Notes: generated from the sequence alone by a model not told the origin. Positions 53,422 through 62,868 are shown, counted from the first letter of the stretch. The stretch: DNA of 64,000 bases from Candidatus Avimonas merdigallinarum (GCA_904377855.1 CAJFGS010000021.1:28647-92646); one strand, 5' to 3'. Translations and numbers: made by a program.

Positions 53422-54588
53422 TTACGCCTGATACGTCTCCAGCACTTTGTACGCGCCGTTTTCAAACGTGGTGATGACCGCTTCCCGCACCGGGTTGCGT
53501 TCCGCGTCGAACGTAGTCGTACCGGTCAGGCCCGTATAGTTGGTTTCGCTCAGCGCCTGGATGATCGCGTCCGCGTCGGTGGAACCGGCCCGCTCGATCG
53601 CATCGGCCAGGATGTGCATGGCGTCATAGCCCAGCACCGCGAACATATTGGCGTCGATGCTGTACTTTTCCTTATAGGTGGTCAGGAAATTCTGCAGGGC
53701 CGGGTCATCCGAAGAAGCGGAATACTGGCTGCAGAAATACGAACCCGCCAGCAGATCGTTCAGGCTGGTGTCGCCGTTGAGCTGCGGCACAACGCCGTCC
53801 CACCCGTCGGCGCCGAGGAACTTGCAGTTGAGCCCTTTCTGGAGGGCCTGCTTGAGGATGAGCACCACGTCGTTGTAATACACCGGGAGCATCACCGCAT
53901 CCGGGTTGTCGCTCTTAATGCTGTCCAGCTGGGAGCTGAAGCTCGTGCTGCCGTGGGTGTAGCCGTACATCTTCACGGTCATCCCCAGCTCCTTGGAGGT
54001 CTCCTCAAACGCCGTGGCAATCCCGGTGGAGTAGGAGTCGCCGGTGTCGTACAGCACGGCGACCGTTTTGGCTTCCAGTTCCTTGGAGGCGTAGGTGGCC
54101 ATCAGCTTGCCCTGGTAGGGATCGATGAAGCAGGCGCGGTACGCATACTTGCCGGTCTGGGTAATCTCCGCGTCGGTGCCCGAGGCGGTGATGATCGGCA
54201 TGTGGTCGTCGTTGGCCCGCTGCGCCACCGCCTTGGACGGCGCGGAGGTCACGTCGCCGACGATCGCGACCACCTCATCTTCGCTGACCAGCTTGTTATA
54301 GGCGTTGATCGCCTCAGTGATATCGCCTTTTTCATCCTCGACGATATACTCGATCTGCTTGCCGAGTATGCCGCCGTCCGCATTGATCTCTTCCACCGCC
54401 ATGAGCACGGCGTTGTTGACGGCCACGCCGTACTGGGACAGGTCGCCGGTCAAAGGAGCCAGGCCGCCGATTTTGATTTTGTCGGCGTCGCCGCCGCCCT
54501 CCCCGCCGGCGTCCTGCGTACAGCCGGCCAACGGCAGGATCATCAGCGCTGCAGCCAGCGCCAGGGAAAGCATCCGTTTCTTCATCAT
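53422..54588 (-). CDS. livJ: Branched-chain amino acid binding lipoprotein LivJ
   Basis: 388 residues from ATG 54588 (GGAGG seven bases upstream). Lipobox LAGC with Cys23 after a hydrophobic signal. Mature part is a type I periplasmic-binding fold: KIKIGGLAPLTGDLSQYG, AVEEINADGGILGKQIE, VVAIVGDVTSAPSKAVA, IITASGTDAEIT. It captures leucine, isoleucine or valine at the membrane surface for LivHMGF. Confidence 0.95.
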   Translation of the reverse strand: MMKKRMLSLALAAALMILPLAGCTQDAGGEGGGDADKIKIGGLAPLTGDLSQYGVAVNNAVLMAVEEINADGGILGKQIEYIVEDEKGDITEAINAYNKLVSEDEVVAIVGDVTSAPSKAVAQRANDDHMPIITASGTDAEITQTGKYAYRACFIDPYQGKLMATYASKELEAKTVAVLYDTGDSYSTGIATAFEETSKELGMTVKMYGYTHGSTSFSSQLDSIKSDNPDAVMLPVYYNDVVLILKQALQKGLNCKFLGADGWDGVVPQLNGDTSLNDLLAGSYFCSQYSASSDDPALQNFLTTYKEKYSIDANMFAVLGYDAMHILADAIERAGSTDADAIIQALSETNYTGLTGTTTFDAERNPVREAVITTFENGAYKVLETYQA

Positions 54589-54931
54589 GAAAACCCCTCC
54601 ATACATTCGCTATCCCACCGCGCTGAACGCAGGCGGGAAGGATTCTCGATAAACGCCGGCCCCGGGCGGTTTCCCGCCGCTGAAGGCCTGCTTGTTAAAC
54701 ATTATACAGTCCGGGCTTTCATATTGCAAGGATTATTTCAAATTTTCCCGCAGAAAAGCCGCCGTTTTGCAGGTCTTTGGGCCGGGCACTGCAGTTTTCC
54801 TCCTCGCGGCCCCTTTCCCTTGCCCTGCGGGGGGAGAAAAACGCCGGAAAAGGGGGAGAAAGGCGAAAAAGCGATGCAGGCGGCCTCTCGCCGCCTGCAT
54901 CGCTTGGTTCGGTTTCCGCGGGGGCCGCCCC
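54589..54931. other. Intergenic region with the livJ promoter
   Basis: Non-coding. Contains the livJ promoter and GC-rich repeats such as GGCGGGAAA/TTTCCCGCC in the livJ leader. Converges on nothing; phoR ends at 54932 without an obvious terminator. Confidence 0.4.
54701..54729 (-). promoter_or_regulatory. Promoter of the liv operon
   Basis: On the minus strand, TTGCAA (54729-54724), 17-base spacer, TATAAT (54706-54701). The leader of about 105 bases may hold the regulation; no binding site was recognised. Confidence 0.75.
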
Positions 54932-56662
54932 TTACAGCGGGAGGCGGACGGTGAAGACCGACCCTTTCCCCACTTCGCTTTCCACCTGGATATCCCCTCC
55001 GTAGAGGGAGACGATGTGCTTGACAATCGACAGGCCGAGGCCGGTCCCCCCCTGTGCGCGGGAGCGGCCCTTATCCACCCGGTAAAACCGCTCGAAAATC
55101 CGGCTGAGGTGTTCGGCGGGGATCCCGATGCCGGTATCGGCCACCCGGATGACCGCCACCCCGCGTTCCTTACGCGCCGAGACGGTGACCCGCCCGCCTT
55201 CCCGGTTATATTTCATGGCGTTTTCCATCAGGTTTTTCATCAGCTGGTGGAAGCGGTGGGGGTTGGCGCTCACCCGCAGGCCCGGTTCCACCTCCAGCCG
55301 GAAGGACACCCCGCGGGCTTCGGCCTCGGGCCGGAGGGTCTCCTCAATCCGTTCCACGGTTTCCGCCACCGGCGCGGTTTCGTTCTCCCCGTCCCGCGCG
55401 CCGCTTTCGATCTCCGACAGCTGGAGGATGTCGTCGGTCAGCTTCTGGAGCCGTTCCGCCTCGATCTCGATGATTTCGTAGAAGGAACGGGTCGTTTCCT
55501 CGTCCCGCGGCCCGCTCTTGAGCAGCTCGATATACCCCCGGATGGAGGTCAATGGGGTTTTGAGCTCGTGGGTGACGTTGGCCACGAACTCGCTGCGCAT
55601 GATTTCCAACTTGCGGATCCGGGTGACATCGGAGAGGACGGCCAGCGCGCCCCCCGCCCGGCTCCCGTTCACCCGCGCGGCGTATACCTGCAGGATCCGT
55701 TCGGGCGGGCCTCCCAGCGTCAGGGTTTCCCGCACGGGCTCCCCGTCGTCCAGCGCCCGCTCCAGCAGGGACTGGATCGCCAGATAGTTCCCCCCGTAAT
55801 CCGACAGGCGGGCGGCGGCAAGCGGCACCGGCCCCAGCAGTTCCTGCGCGCGGCGGGTGAGCAGGGTAAGCTTCCCCTGCGCGTCCAGCGCAATCACCCC
55901 GTCATCCATCCCCTGGAGGATCCCCGCCATGCGTTCGGTATTGTATTTCAGTTCGGCATGGGCGGAGGCCAGCCGCTCGGACATCCGGTTGAACGCGCCG
56001 GAAAGCTCCCCGATCTCGTCCGGCGCCTCCGCTACCCGGACGTCGGTGTCCCCGTCCGCAATCCGCCGGGCCGCCCCGGTCAATTCCTGGAGGGGCTTTA
56101 CCACCCGGCCGGCGGAATAGTGGGCGGCGACCAGGGCCACCGCCAGCCCCAGGAAAATCCCGATAAGGCCGCAGCCCCAGAGCATGGCCCATATCCGGCC
56201 CTCCCTCTCCAGAGACAGGGAGGCGCGGAAGACCACCCGGCTGCCGTCCGGCATGGTCTGCACAACCGCGCGGTACATCTCCCGGTTGCCGGTGGTGGCG
56301 GACCGGCGGATATCCCGGCCGGCGCCCTCCCGCAGGGCCTGCTCCACCTCCGGCCGGTCCGCGTGATCGCCCATGCCGGCGGGCTCCGTTTCACTGTCCC
56401 CGAGGACGGTCCCATCCTCCGCTATCAGGGTAAGGCGCATCCCCTCCCCTTCCAGACGGGCGGCGGCGTCCTCCGCCAGCTGCTGGTAGGGCTGATCCCC
56501 ATCCGGGAGGTCATACCCGGACACCAGGGCCAGCGCCGTGTCCAGCCGTTCCTGCGCCTGGTCGATATACAGCTGCTCCATGAGCGGAACCGCAAAAAGG
56601 AAGGCGACCACCAGCCCCGCAATAATCGCCAGGGTCGCCGCCCGGAAAAACCGTTTGCGCAT
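54932..56662 (-). CDS. phoR: PhoR-type sensor histidine kinase
   Basis: 576 residues. Two membrane helices (about 8-30 and 160-182) enclose an extracytoplasmic sensor. HAMP (about 183-235) and a PAS domain (about 245-345) follow. The HisKA box is VANVTHELKTPLTSIRGY with the phosphoacceptor His near 365, and the ATPase has NLMENAMKYN, VADTGIGIP and GGTGLGLSIVKH. It should phosphorylate the response regulator encoded just upstream when phosphate is short. Together with pst and phoU genes this identifies it as PhoR rather than another PhoR-like kinase. Confidence 0.93.
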   Translation of the reverse strand: MRKRFFRAATLAIIAGLVVAFLFAVPLMEQLYIDQAQERLDTALALVSGYDLPDGDQPYQQLAEDAAARLEGEGMRLTLIAEDGTVLGDSETEPAGMGDHADRPEVEQALREGAGRDIRRSATTGNREMYRAVVQTMPDGSRVVFRASLSLEREGRIWAMLWGCGLIGIFLGLAVALVAAHYSAGRVVKPLQELTGAARRIADGDTDVRVAEAPDEIGELSGAFNRMSERLASAHAELKYNTERMAGILQGMDDGVIALDAQGKLTLLTRRAQELLGPVPLAAARLSDYGGNYLAIQSLLERALDDGEPVRETLTLGGPPERILQVYAARVNGSRAGGALAVLSDVTRIRKLEIMRSEFVANVTHELKTPLTSIRGYIELLKSGPRDEETTRSFYEIIEIEAERLQKLTDDILQLSEIESGARDGENETAPVAETVERIEETLRPEAEARGVSFRLEVEPGLRVSANPHRFHQLMKNLMENAMKYNREGGRVTVSARKERGVAVIRVADTGIGIPAEHLSRIFERFYRVDKGRSRAQGGTGLGLSIVKHIVSLYGGDIQVESEVGKGSVFTVRLPL

Positions 56663-56761
56663 AGGCGTCTTCCTTCCCTTCTTTCCATGTTTGAGCCACG
56701 CCGCCCTCCCGTACGCAGCCGGCGCGGGGAAGCGGACAGGCCGTGGGCGCTCCGCCCCTGT

Positions 56762-57463
56762 TTACCCGGCCGCGTCCTCCGCGAACCGGTAGCCGACGCC
56801 CCGCACGGTGAGGATCAGGCGGGGGTTGTCCGGCTCGTCCTCGATCTTCTGCCGGAGGTAGCGGACATGCACGTCCACCGTGCGGGTATCCCCGTAGAAA
56901 TCCACCTTCCACACCGTGTCGAGCAGCATTTCCCGGGTAAAGACCCGGCCGGGGTTTTTCATCAGGGTGTAGAGCAGTTCGAATTCCCGCTGGGTCAGTT
57001 CAATCGGCTGCCCGTTCTTCACCACCCGGCGGCGGGAATAATCCAGGGTCAGCCCCCCGCCGGACAGGACCTCTTCCTTCGGGCCGTTGAGGTACTCCTG
57101 CCGGCGGATGACCGCTTTTGTCCGGGCGGCCAGTTCCTTGACGCTGAACGGCTTGGTGACGTAATCGTCCGCCCCCAGCTCCAGCCCGAGCACCCGGTCC
57201 ACCTCGTCCGAACGGGCGGTCATCATGATCACCGGTACCGGGCGGGTGGCGGGATTCTCCCGGATAGCCCGCAGCACGCTCATGCCGTCCTGCCCGGGCA
57301 TCATCCAGTCCAGCAGGACGGCGTCGGGCAGGGTCTGGTTCATGGTGTGAAGCATCACCGACCCGTCCGAGAATTCCGCCGTCTCAAAGCCGGCGTCCTT
57401 CAGCCCAATCGCCGCCAGCCGGCGGATATGCGGCTCGTCATCCACTATATATACCAAAGCCAT
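56762..57463 (-). CDS. phoP: PhoP/PhoB-type response regulator
   Basis: 233 residues from ATG 57463. Receiver domain with acidic pair DDE (9-11), phosphorylated Asp52 in LLDWMMPG, Thr and Lys in MMTARS and VTKPFS. The OmpR-type winged helix follows (about 135-230, LTQREFELLYTLMKNPGRVFTRE in parts, RTVDVHVRYLRQKIE). It would bind the PHO boxes upstream of pstS. It sits between phoU and phoR and has its own promoter with a repeat-bearing leader. Confidence 0.94.
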   Translation of the reverse strand: MALVYIVDDEPHIRRLAAIGLKDAGFETAEFSDGSVMLHTMNQTLPDAVLLDWMMPGQDGMSVLRAIRENPATRPVPVIMMTARSDEVDRVLGLELGADDYVTKPFSVKELAARTKAVIRRQEYLNGPKEEVLSGGGLTLDYSRRRVVKNGQPIELTQREFELLYTLMKNPGRVFTREMLLDTVWKVDFYGDTRTVDVHVRYLRQKIEDEPDNPRLILTVRGVGYRFAEDAAG

Positions 57464-57510
57464 CGCTGTGTTCACCCTTTCGCAGGCGGGGCAAAGCCCT
57501 CCCGCTTTCC

Positions 57511-57550
57511 TGCAATTTTCTGCAAGTTCCTGCAATTTCATGCAAGTTTT
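57511..57550. repeat. Four 10-bp direct repeats in the phoPR leader
   Basis: TGCAATTTTC, TGCAAGTTCC, TGCAATTTCA and TGCAAGTTTT follow each other without gaps (57511-57550), alternating T and G at position 6. On the coding (minus) strand each unit presents (A/C)TTGCA. The array begins right at the -10 element of the phoPR promoter and runs into the leader. The helical 10-bp period suggests an operator for a multimeric protein. Confidence 0.8.
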
Positions 57551-57579
57551 ATTATACCGTTCTCCAATCCCCTTGTCCA
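57551..57579 (-). promoter_or_regulatory. Promoter of phoPR
   Basis: On the minus strand, TGGACA (57579-57574), 17-base spacer, TATAAT (57556-57551), leaving a leader of about 80 bases. Confidence 0.75.
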
Positions 57580-57593
57580 GCCCGTCGGCCCCG

Positions 57594-58271
57594 TCAGACG
57601 GTTTCCTTCTCCTGGGCGGTATTCAGGTCGGGGTGGGTGCCGGTGCGGATGAAAATCGCCCATTCCGCAATATTGGTCGCATGGTCGCCCATGCGTTCGA
57701 TATACTTGGCGATGAACATGAAGTCCACGTTCTCCGGCACGGTGGATTCGCTGCGGCTGATCTGGCCGCAGAGCTCCAGCACGGTGGCGGAGAAGAGGGA
57801 ATCCACCTCGTCGTCTTCCTCGCAGACCCGGCGGGCCTGGTCGATATCCTCCTTGAGGTAGGCGTCCAGCGCGCTGGAGAACATCCCCCGCGCCTTTTCA
57901 AACATCTGCATGAGCCGGGGGGTGGGCCGCAGCGCGGCCATGCCGGCTACGGTGGAGAGGATTTCGCAGATATCGGCGCACTGGTCGGCGATCCGCTCCA
58001 TATCGGTGATGATCTTCAGCGCGGCGGTGATCCGCCGCAGGTCGTGCGCCAGCGGCTGCTGCAGGGCGAGCAGGTTCATGCAGCTCTGCTCGATGTTTTT
58101 TTCCATGGTGTTGATTTCCCGGTCGCGGGGGAAGATGGTGCGGGCCAGCTTGATATCCATCGCCTTGAGGCACTGGATGGTTCCCTGCATGCTGGCGTCC
58201 ACCCGCCGGCCCATTTCCGCCAGCTCTACATTCAGGCGGGCGAGTTCTTCATCGAATATTTTCCTTGGCAT
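57594..58271 (-). CDS. phoU: Phosphate signalling regulator PhoU
   Basis: 225 residues forming two three-helix PhoU repeats, with metal-binding motifs EKNIEQ and ERIADQCADICE in the first half and ERMGDHATNIAEW in the second. PhoU links the Pst transporter to PhoR and keeps the regulon off when phosphate is plentiful. It starts 26 bases after pstB. Confidence 0.96.
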   Translation of the reverse strand: MPRKIFDEELARLNVELAEMGRRVDASMQGTIQCLKAMDIKLARTIFPRDREINTMEKNIEQSCMNLLALQQPLAHDLRRITAALKIITDMERIADQCADICEILSTVAGMAALRPTPRLMQMFEKARGMFSSALDAYLKEDIDQARRVCEEDDEVDSLFSATVLELCGQISRSESTVPENVDFMFIAKYIERMGDHATNIAEWAIFIRTGTHPDLNTAQEKETV

Positions 58272-58297
58272 GGGGCGTCCCTTCCTTCTTCTGCGTA

Positions 58298-59065
58298 TTA
58301 GCCGAACCGGCCGGTGATATAGTCTTCGGTGCGCTTGTCGCGGGGGGTGTTGAACATGGTCACGGTATCGTCGTACTCGATGATCTCCCCCAGCAGGAAA
58401 AACGCGGTCTTGTCCGCAATACGGCCGGCCTGCTGCATGTTATGCGTGACGATGACCACCGTATACTTCTTTTTCAGTTCCTGCATCAGGTCCTCGATTT
58501 TCAGGGTGGAGATGGGGTCGAGCGCCGAGGTCGGCTCGTCCATGAGCAGGATATCCGGCTCCACCGCCAGCGCGCGGGCGATGCACAGCCGCTGCTGCTG
58601 GCCGCCCGACATCCCCATGGCCGATTCCTTGAGCCGGTCCTTGACCTCGTCCCACAGCGCTGCGCCCCGCAGGGAGGTCTCCACCAGCTCGTCCAGCTTC
58701 CGGCGGTTCTTGATGCCGTGCACCCGGGGGCCGTAAGCGATGTTGTCGTAAATGCTCATCGGGAAGGGATTGGGCTTCTGGAACACCATCCCCGCCCGGC
58801 GGCGCAGGAGGGTGACGTCGGTGCGGGGGTCGTAGATGTCCTCCCCGTCGATCTTCACCTCCCCGGTGATCCGGCAGCCGGCCACCAGGTCGTTCATGCG
58901 GTTGAAGGTCTTGATGCAGGTCGACTTCCCGCAGCCGGACGGCCCGATAAACGCCGTGATCCGGTTGCGCTCGATATCCATGCAAACGTCCTTGAGGGCG
59001 TGGAAATCCCCGTAATACAGATCCAGATGGTTTACCGCAATTTTCGCGGAGGTTTGTTCGCTCAT
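58298..59065 (-). CDS. pstB: Phosphate ABC transporter ATPase PstB
   Basis: 255 residues. Walker [10 protein letters not shown], signature [15 protein letters not shown] and Walker [14 protein letters not shown]. The segments [15 protein letters not shown] and the ending [11 protein letters not shown] are PstB-specific. It energises phosphate uptake with PstC and PstA. Confidence 0.97.
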   Translation of the reverse strand: MSEQTSAKIAVNHLDLYYGDFHALKDVCMDIERNRITAFIGPSGCGKSTCIKTFNRMNDLVAGCRITGEVKIDGEDIYDPRTDVTLLRRRAGMVFQKPNPFPMSIYDNIAYGPRVHGIKNRRKLDELVETSLRGAALWDEVKDRLKESAMGMSGGQQQRLCIARALAVEPDILLMDEPTSALDPISTLKIEDLMQELKKKYTVVIVTHNMQQAGRIADKTAFFLLGEIIEYDDTVTMFNTPRDKRTEDYITGRFG

Positions 59066-59085
59066 CGTTTTTCGTCCTTTCTGGG

Positions 59086-60021
59086 TTATCCCCGGGCTTT
59101 GGCGCTCTTGTCAAACACGTGGGAGAGCAGGCTGGCCAGCCGGTTGAGCAGGAAGACCAGGATCAGCAGCACCGACGCGGTGGCGTAGGCGATATGGAAG
59201 GCGTTGGGGTCGGTCGCCTGGCTGGCCATCTGGTACAGGTGGAGGGTCAGGGTCCGCCCGCTCTGCATGACGTGGCCGAAGAACTCCCGCGGCATATCGT
59301 AGGACATGCCGGAGGTGAAAATCAGCGCCGCGGATTCCCCCACGATCCGGCCCATGCCGAGGATCAGGGCGGTCAGCACGCCGGGCATCGCGCAGGGGAG
59401 CACAATCCCCAGCACCACCCGCAGCTTGCCGGCGCCCAAGGCGAGCGCCCCTTCCTTATAGCTGTCCGGCACCGCCAGCAGGGATTCCTCCGTGGTGCGC
59501 ACAATGGTCGGCAGGATGCAGATGGTCATGGTCAGGCAGCCCGCCAGGATGGAAACCCCCATGCCCAGCATCACGCAGAATACCGTATAGCCGAACAGGC
59601 CGAAGATGATGGACGGCACCCCCGAAAGGACTTCGGTGGTAAACCGGATGGCCTTGACGAGCCGGCCCTGCTTGGCGTACTGGGTGAGGTAGATGGCCGC
59701 CGACAGGCCGACCGGGGTGACGATGAGCAGGGTGATGGCCACAATATACAAAGTGTTGATAATCATCGGCAGGATGCCCTTGAGGGCCTCGTTCCGCGCG
59801 GAATAGGGGGTGCTCAGGAAGCTCCAGGTAATATACGGGACGCCCTGGATGAGGATATAGGCGATAAGCCCCACCAGCACGCAGACCGTAATCCCCGCGC
59901 ACAGGTAAATCAGCCCTCGCAGCACCCCGTCCTTCACCCGGCGGCGGCTGCGGTGGAGGCTGGGATACCCGCCCGGGGCCAGGGCCGCCGTGTCCGTCCC
60001 GGCTGCATTACTCACGGCCAT
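59086..60021 (-). CDS. pstA: Phosphate ABC transporter permease PstA
   Basis: 311 residues, six membrane helices. PstA marks: [31 protein letters not shown] and the coupling loop [12 protein letters not shown] followed by [19 protein letters not shown]. The start lies 14 bases inside the end of pstC, so translation is coupled. Confidence 0.95.
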   Translation of the reverse strand: MAVSNAAGTDTAALAPGGYPSLHRSRRRVKDGVLRGLIYLCAGITVCVLVGLIAYILIQGVPYITWSFLSTPYSARNEALKGILPMIINTLYIVAITLLIVTPVGLSAAIYLTQYAKQGRLVKAIRFTTEVLSGVPSIIFGLFGYTVFCVMLGMGVSILAGCLTMTICILPTIVRTTEESLLAVPDSYKEGALALGAGKLRVVLGIVLPCAMPGVLTALILGMGRIVGESAALIFTSGMSYDMPREFFGHVMQSGRTLTLHLYQMASQATDPNAFHIAYATASVLLILVFLLNRLASLLSHVFDKSAKARG

Positions 60022-61345
60022 CGATCTTCACTCCTCTCCGGGAAATCATAGTGAACGAGATGTTGACAATCATGATGAACACAAACAGCACCAGCCCGAT
60101 GCTGAACAGCGCCTGCCGGTGGAGGCCGTAGGAATAGCTCATCTCCAGCACCACGCCGGCCGTCAGGGGCCGGACGGTGGACAAAAGCTCGGGGAACTGC
60201 ACCACGTTCCCGCACACCATGATGACCGCCATGGTCTCCCCGATCGCCCGGCCAACCCCCAGGATGACCCCCGCGAGGATCCCCGATTTGGCGGCGGGGA
60301 TCATCACCTTAAAGATGGTGCCGACGTGGGTGTTCCCCAGGGCGAGGGAGGCCTCCTTATACGAGACGGGCACCGCGCGCAGGGCGGTTTCCGACACGTT
60401 GACGATGGTGGGAAGCACCATAATGGCCAGGATCAGGATCATGGCCAGCAGGCTGTCCCCGAAGGTGCTGGGGAACATCGCCTTGATGGCCGGCACGATG
60501 ATGATCATGCCGAAGAAGCCGTAGATAACCGACGGGATCCCGGCGAGCAGCTCCACCGCCGGGCGCACGATGCCCGCCAGCCGGCGGGGGGCCAGTTCCG
60601 CCAGGAAAATCGCGGTGAACAGCCCGATCGGCACCCCGATGAGGATCGCGCCCAGGGTCCCGAACACGGAAGCGAGGATCATATACAGGATCCCGTATTT
60701 CCCGGACGTGGGCGCCCACTCGGTCCCGAAGAGGAAATTGCCCAGCCCGATTTCCGCAATGGCCGGCGTCCCTGCGGCGATCATATAGATGGTGATGATC
60801 AGCACCGCGCCCACCGACACGCAGGCGAATACCAGGAAGACCGCTTCCGCCAGGCGGTCCACCCCTTTGGTGCTCATGGACAGCACCGCGGCGACCAGCC
60901 CGGCCACCAGCATCACCGCCATCGCCACGTGGTAGGACATCTCCACCCGGCTGACGCCGAGATCCAGGAAGGTGGATGTGATGGAGTTCCCGGTCATCAT
61001 CACCGCCAGGGGCGCAATCGCCGCCAGCATAAAGCAGCCGGAAGCCGCCCGCGGCAGCTTGAGCACCACCAGCACGCCGCCCGCCAGGAACGCCAGCGGG
61101 CAGACCGCCGCGGCGATCTTCGCAATCACCGGCAGCCCTACCGCCGTCCCGTTTACATTCATAAACCCGCTCACCACCTGGAGGGAGGTGAAGGTATAAT
61201 CCGTTCTCCCCAAATGGAAGGTGACGAACGGCAGGAAAAACATCGCCGCGCCCGCCAGCGCAATCACTGCCGACGCAATGGTAAAGCACCGCGTCCGCAG
61301 CGCCGCCCGGCGGCGCTTCGCCTCGTTGTTCATGGTGTTTTCCAT
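60008..61345 (-). CDS. pstC: Phosphate ABC transporter permease PstC with N-terminal membrane extension
   Basis: 445 residues from ATG 61345 (AAAGGA upstream), against about 300 for a usual PstC. Residues from about 170 form a normal PstC: VPIGLFTAIFLAEL, GIPSVIYGFFGM, ASLALGNTHVGTIFKVMIPAAKSGI in parts and GRAIGETMAVIMVCGN. The first 165 residues contain about four extra hydrophobic helices (near 18-40, 72-95, 97-117 and 135-155) without a motif I know. This extra part may sense or adapt the transporter. Alternative start ATG 61333 would not remove it. Confidence 0.93.
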   Translation of the reverse strand: MENTMNNEAKRRRAALRTRCFTIASAVIALAGAAMFFLPFVTFHLGRTDYTFTSLQVVSGFMNVNGTAVGLPVIAKIAAAVCPLAFLAGGVLVVLKLPRAASGCFMLAAIAPLAVMMTGNSITSTFLDLGVSRVEMSYHVAMAVMLVAGLVAAVLSMSTKGVDRLAEAVFLVFACVSVGAVLIITIYMIAAGTPAIAEIGLGNFLFGTEWAPTSGKYGILYMILASVFGTLGAILIGVPIGLFTAIFLAELAPRRLAGIVRPAVELLAGIPSVIYGFFGMIIIVPAIKAMFPSTFGDSLLAMILILAIMVLPTIVNVSETALRAVPVSYKEASLALGNTHVGTIFKVMIPAAKSGILAGVILGVGRAIGETMAVIMVCGNVVQFPELLSTVRPLTAGVVLEMSYSYGLHRQALFSIGLVLFVFIMIVNISFTMISRRGVKIDGRE

Positions 61346-61606
61346 CAATCAGTCTGTCCTTTCCGGGGTCCCCACGTTTTACGTCCATGGAAAACCGAAT
61401 TCAAAGGCATTGCAAACCAGCCTGGATACCCCCCTCCGCAAAGCGGGGAGGACAGCCCAAAGGCCTCGCCGCAGCGGCTTGTGCGGCGAGACCGTATCGG
61501 ACCATCTTCAGATGATTGGATTTTGGTCGCCCGCAATCCAAAAGGGTGGGAACGGAGGGAGGAGGCGTCCGCGGCCCTGCGCCGCAGGGCCGGGACATGG
61601 CCGCCG
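61346..61606. other. pstS-pstC spacer with hairpins
   Basis: About 260 bases with stable hairpins (CTCGCCGCA/TGCGGCGAG near 61465-61491 and 61574-61592). No gene or promoter seen. It probably adjusts pstS versus pstCAB levels. Confidence 0.45.
61574..61592 (-). terminator. Hairpin just downstream of pstS
   Basis: GGCCCTGCG (61574-61582) can pair with the inverse ending at 61592 (GCAGGGCC). No T tract, so more likely an mRNA 3' stabiliser or attenuator than a full terminator. Confidence 0.35.
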
Positions 61607-62479
61607 TTATTTGTTCCAGAATTCCACCGGAATCAGTTTCTCTCCTTTAATCAGATCCTGCGCTTCGTCCGACTGCAGGAACTCCAGGTAGGCAAGCACC
61701 AGCGGGTCGTCGGTGTCCTTGCGGTACGCATGCACGAAGGGGCGCTGGAGGGTGTAGCTGCCGTCCGCAATCGTTTCCTCGGTTACATCCACGCCGCCGA
61801 CTTTCAGGGCCTTAATCTGGTCGCTGACCGAAGCGAAGGAAACATAGCCGATGGCCGCTTCTTCCGCCGCCACACGGGAAACCACGTCGCCGGTTTCCTT
61901 CAGCTGCACGCCGTACTGGCATTCGCCGGCCACGCCGACAATCTCTTCAAAGCCGTCGCGGGTACCGGAGCCTTCTTCACGGCCGACCACCAGGATCTGG
62001 CTGTCCGCGCCGCCGACATCCTTCCAGTTGGTGATTTCACCGGTGAAGATGCCCGCAATCTGTTCCATGGTCAGGTCGGCGACGGTGTTCGCCGGGTTGA
62101 CAACCACCGCGATGCCGTCGATCGCCATGGTGATGACTTCGAATTTGCCGTCCGCATTCTCCTCGTCCTTCACTTCGCGGGAGAGGTCGCCGATCTGGCA
62201 GGTGCCGTCGTTCAGGCCGGTAATCGCCGAACCGGAGCCCTGCTGGTCAACCGTGACGGTCACATCCGGATACTTGGCTTCAAACGCTTCGCCCAGGGCC
62301 GCCATAACATCGGCCATCGAGCTGGAACCGGCGAATTTCAGATCCCCGCTCAGGCTCTCGGAGGCGTTGTCCGACCCGCTGGTCTGAGGCTCGGAGGTCC
62401 CGCCCACTTCGCTGCTGCAGCCGGCGAACATAACCGTCGTCAGGGCCGCCGCGCATACAATGCTGGCTAACTTCTTCAT
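61607..62479 (-). CDS. pstS: Phosphate-binding lipoprotein PstS
   Basis: 290 residues from ATG 62479 (AAAGGAATGG upstream). Lipobox FAGC with Cys21. The phosphate site appears in FAGSSSMADVM, VDQQGSGSAITGLNDGTCQIG and GREEGSGTRDGFEEI, typical of Gram-positive PstS. It binds inorganic phosphate at the cell surface for PstCAB. The promoter region holds the PHO-box array. Confidence 0.96.
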   Translation of the reverse strand: MKKLASIVCAAALTTVMFAGCSSEVGGTSEPQTSGSDNASESLSGDLKFAGSSSMADVMAALGEAFEAKYPDVTVTVDQQGSGSAITGLNDGTCQIGDLSREVKDEENADGKFEVITMAIDGIAVVVNPANTVADLTMEQIAGIFTGEITNWKDVGGADSQILVVGREEGSGTRDGFEEIVGVAGECQYGVQLKETGDVVSRVAAEEAAIGYVSFASVSDQIKALKVGGVDVTEETIADGSYTLQRPFVHAYRKDTDDPLVLAYLEFLQSDEAQDLIKGEKLIPVEFWNK

Positions 62480-62576
62480 GAAAAACCATTCCTTTCTTGC
62501 AACCCTTCCCGGCGCGGTAGGCGCGAAGCGGTGGGAAGCCTTGCGTTTCGTTTCCATTTCTCTTGGTTCGTGTGTT

Positions 62577-62660
62577 ATCTTACCGGCGCTTTGTTAGGGG
62601 AATGTTAAGCGATCTTTATTTTCTGTTAAAATTTAGGAGGCTGTGTTAAGCTTCGGTTAA
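62577..62660 (-). promoter_or_regulatory. pstS promoter with PHO-box array
   Basis: Five TTAACA-like boxes lie on the coding (minus) strand: 62660-62655 (TTAACC), 62649-62644, 62629-62624 and 62608-62603 (TTAACA) and 62597-62592 (CTAACA). Two pairs have the exact 11-bp period of Bacillus-type PHO boxes. A -10 element TAAGAT (62582-62577) follows without a good -35, as in PhoP-activated promoters. PhoP of this window is the expected activator. Confidence 0.85.
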
Positions 62661-62711
62661 CGCCCCGGTATTAGGATAAACAAAATCGCGCGGTATACCC
62701 GCGGCGAAGAA

Positions 62712-62758
62712 AAAAAGCAAAACGCGCTAAAATCTTCGGATTTCAGCACGTTTTGCTT
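62712..62758 (-). terminator. Terminator between the Xre gene and pstS
   Basis: AAGCAAAACG (62715-62724) pairs with CGTTTTGCTT (62749-62758), with inner pairing around a TTCG loop. The minus strand ends in a long T tract. A second hairpin, GACGGCTGC/GCAGCCGTC, lies at about 62767-62796. Confidence 0.8.
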
Positions 62759-62868
62759 CAAGAAAAGGACGGCTGCAGCATCTGCCCGCAGCCGTCCGGA
62801 AACCCTGTTGCTTTTTGATTGCCCGCCGCCCTCCCGCTTTTTTAAAGGGAGGGGGAACCGGGAGGCCT

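Noticed and set aside
57511..57550. CRISPR-like repeat array
   Set aside because: Units are 10 bp and gapless, without spacers, and no cas genes are present.
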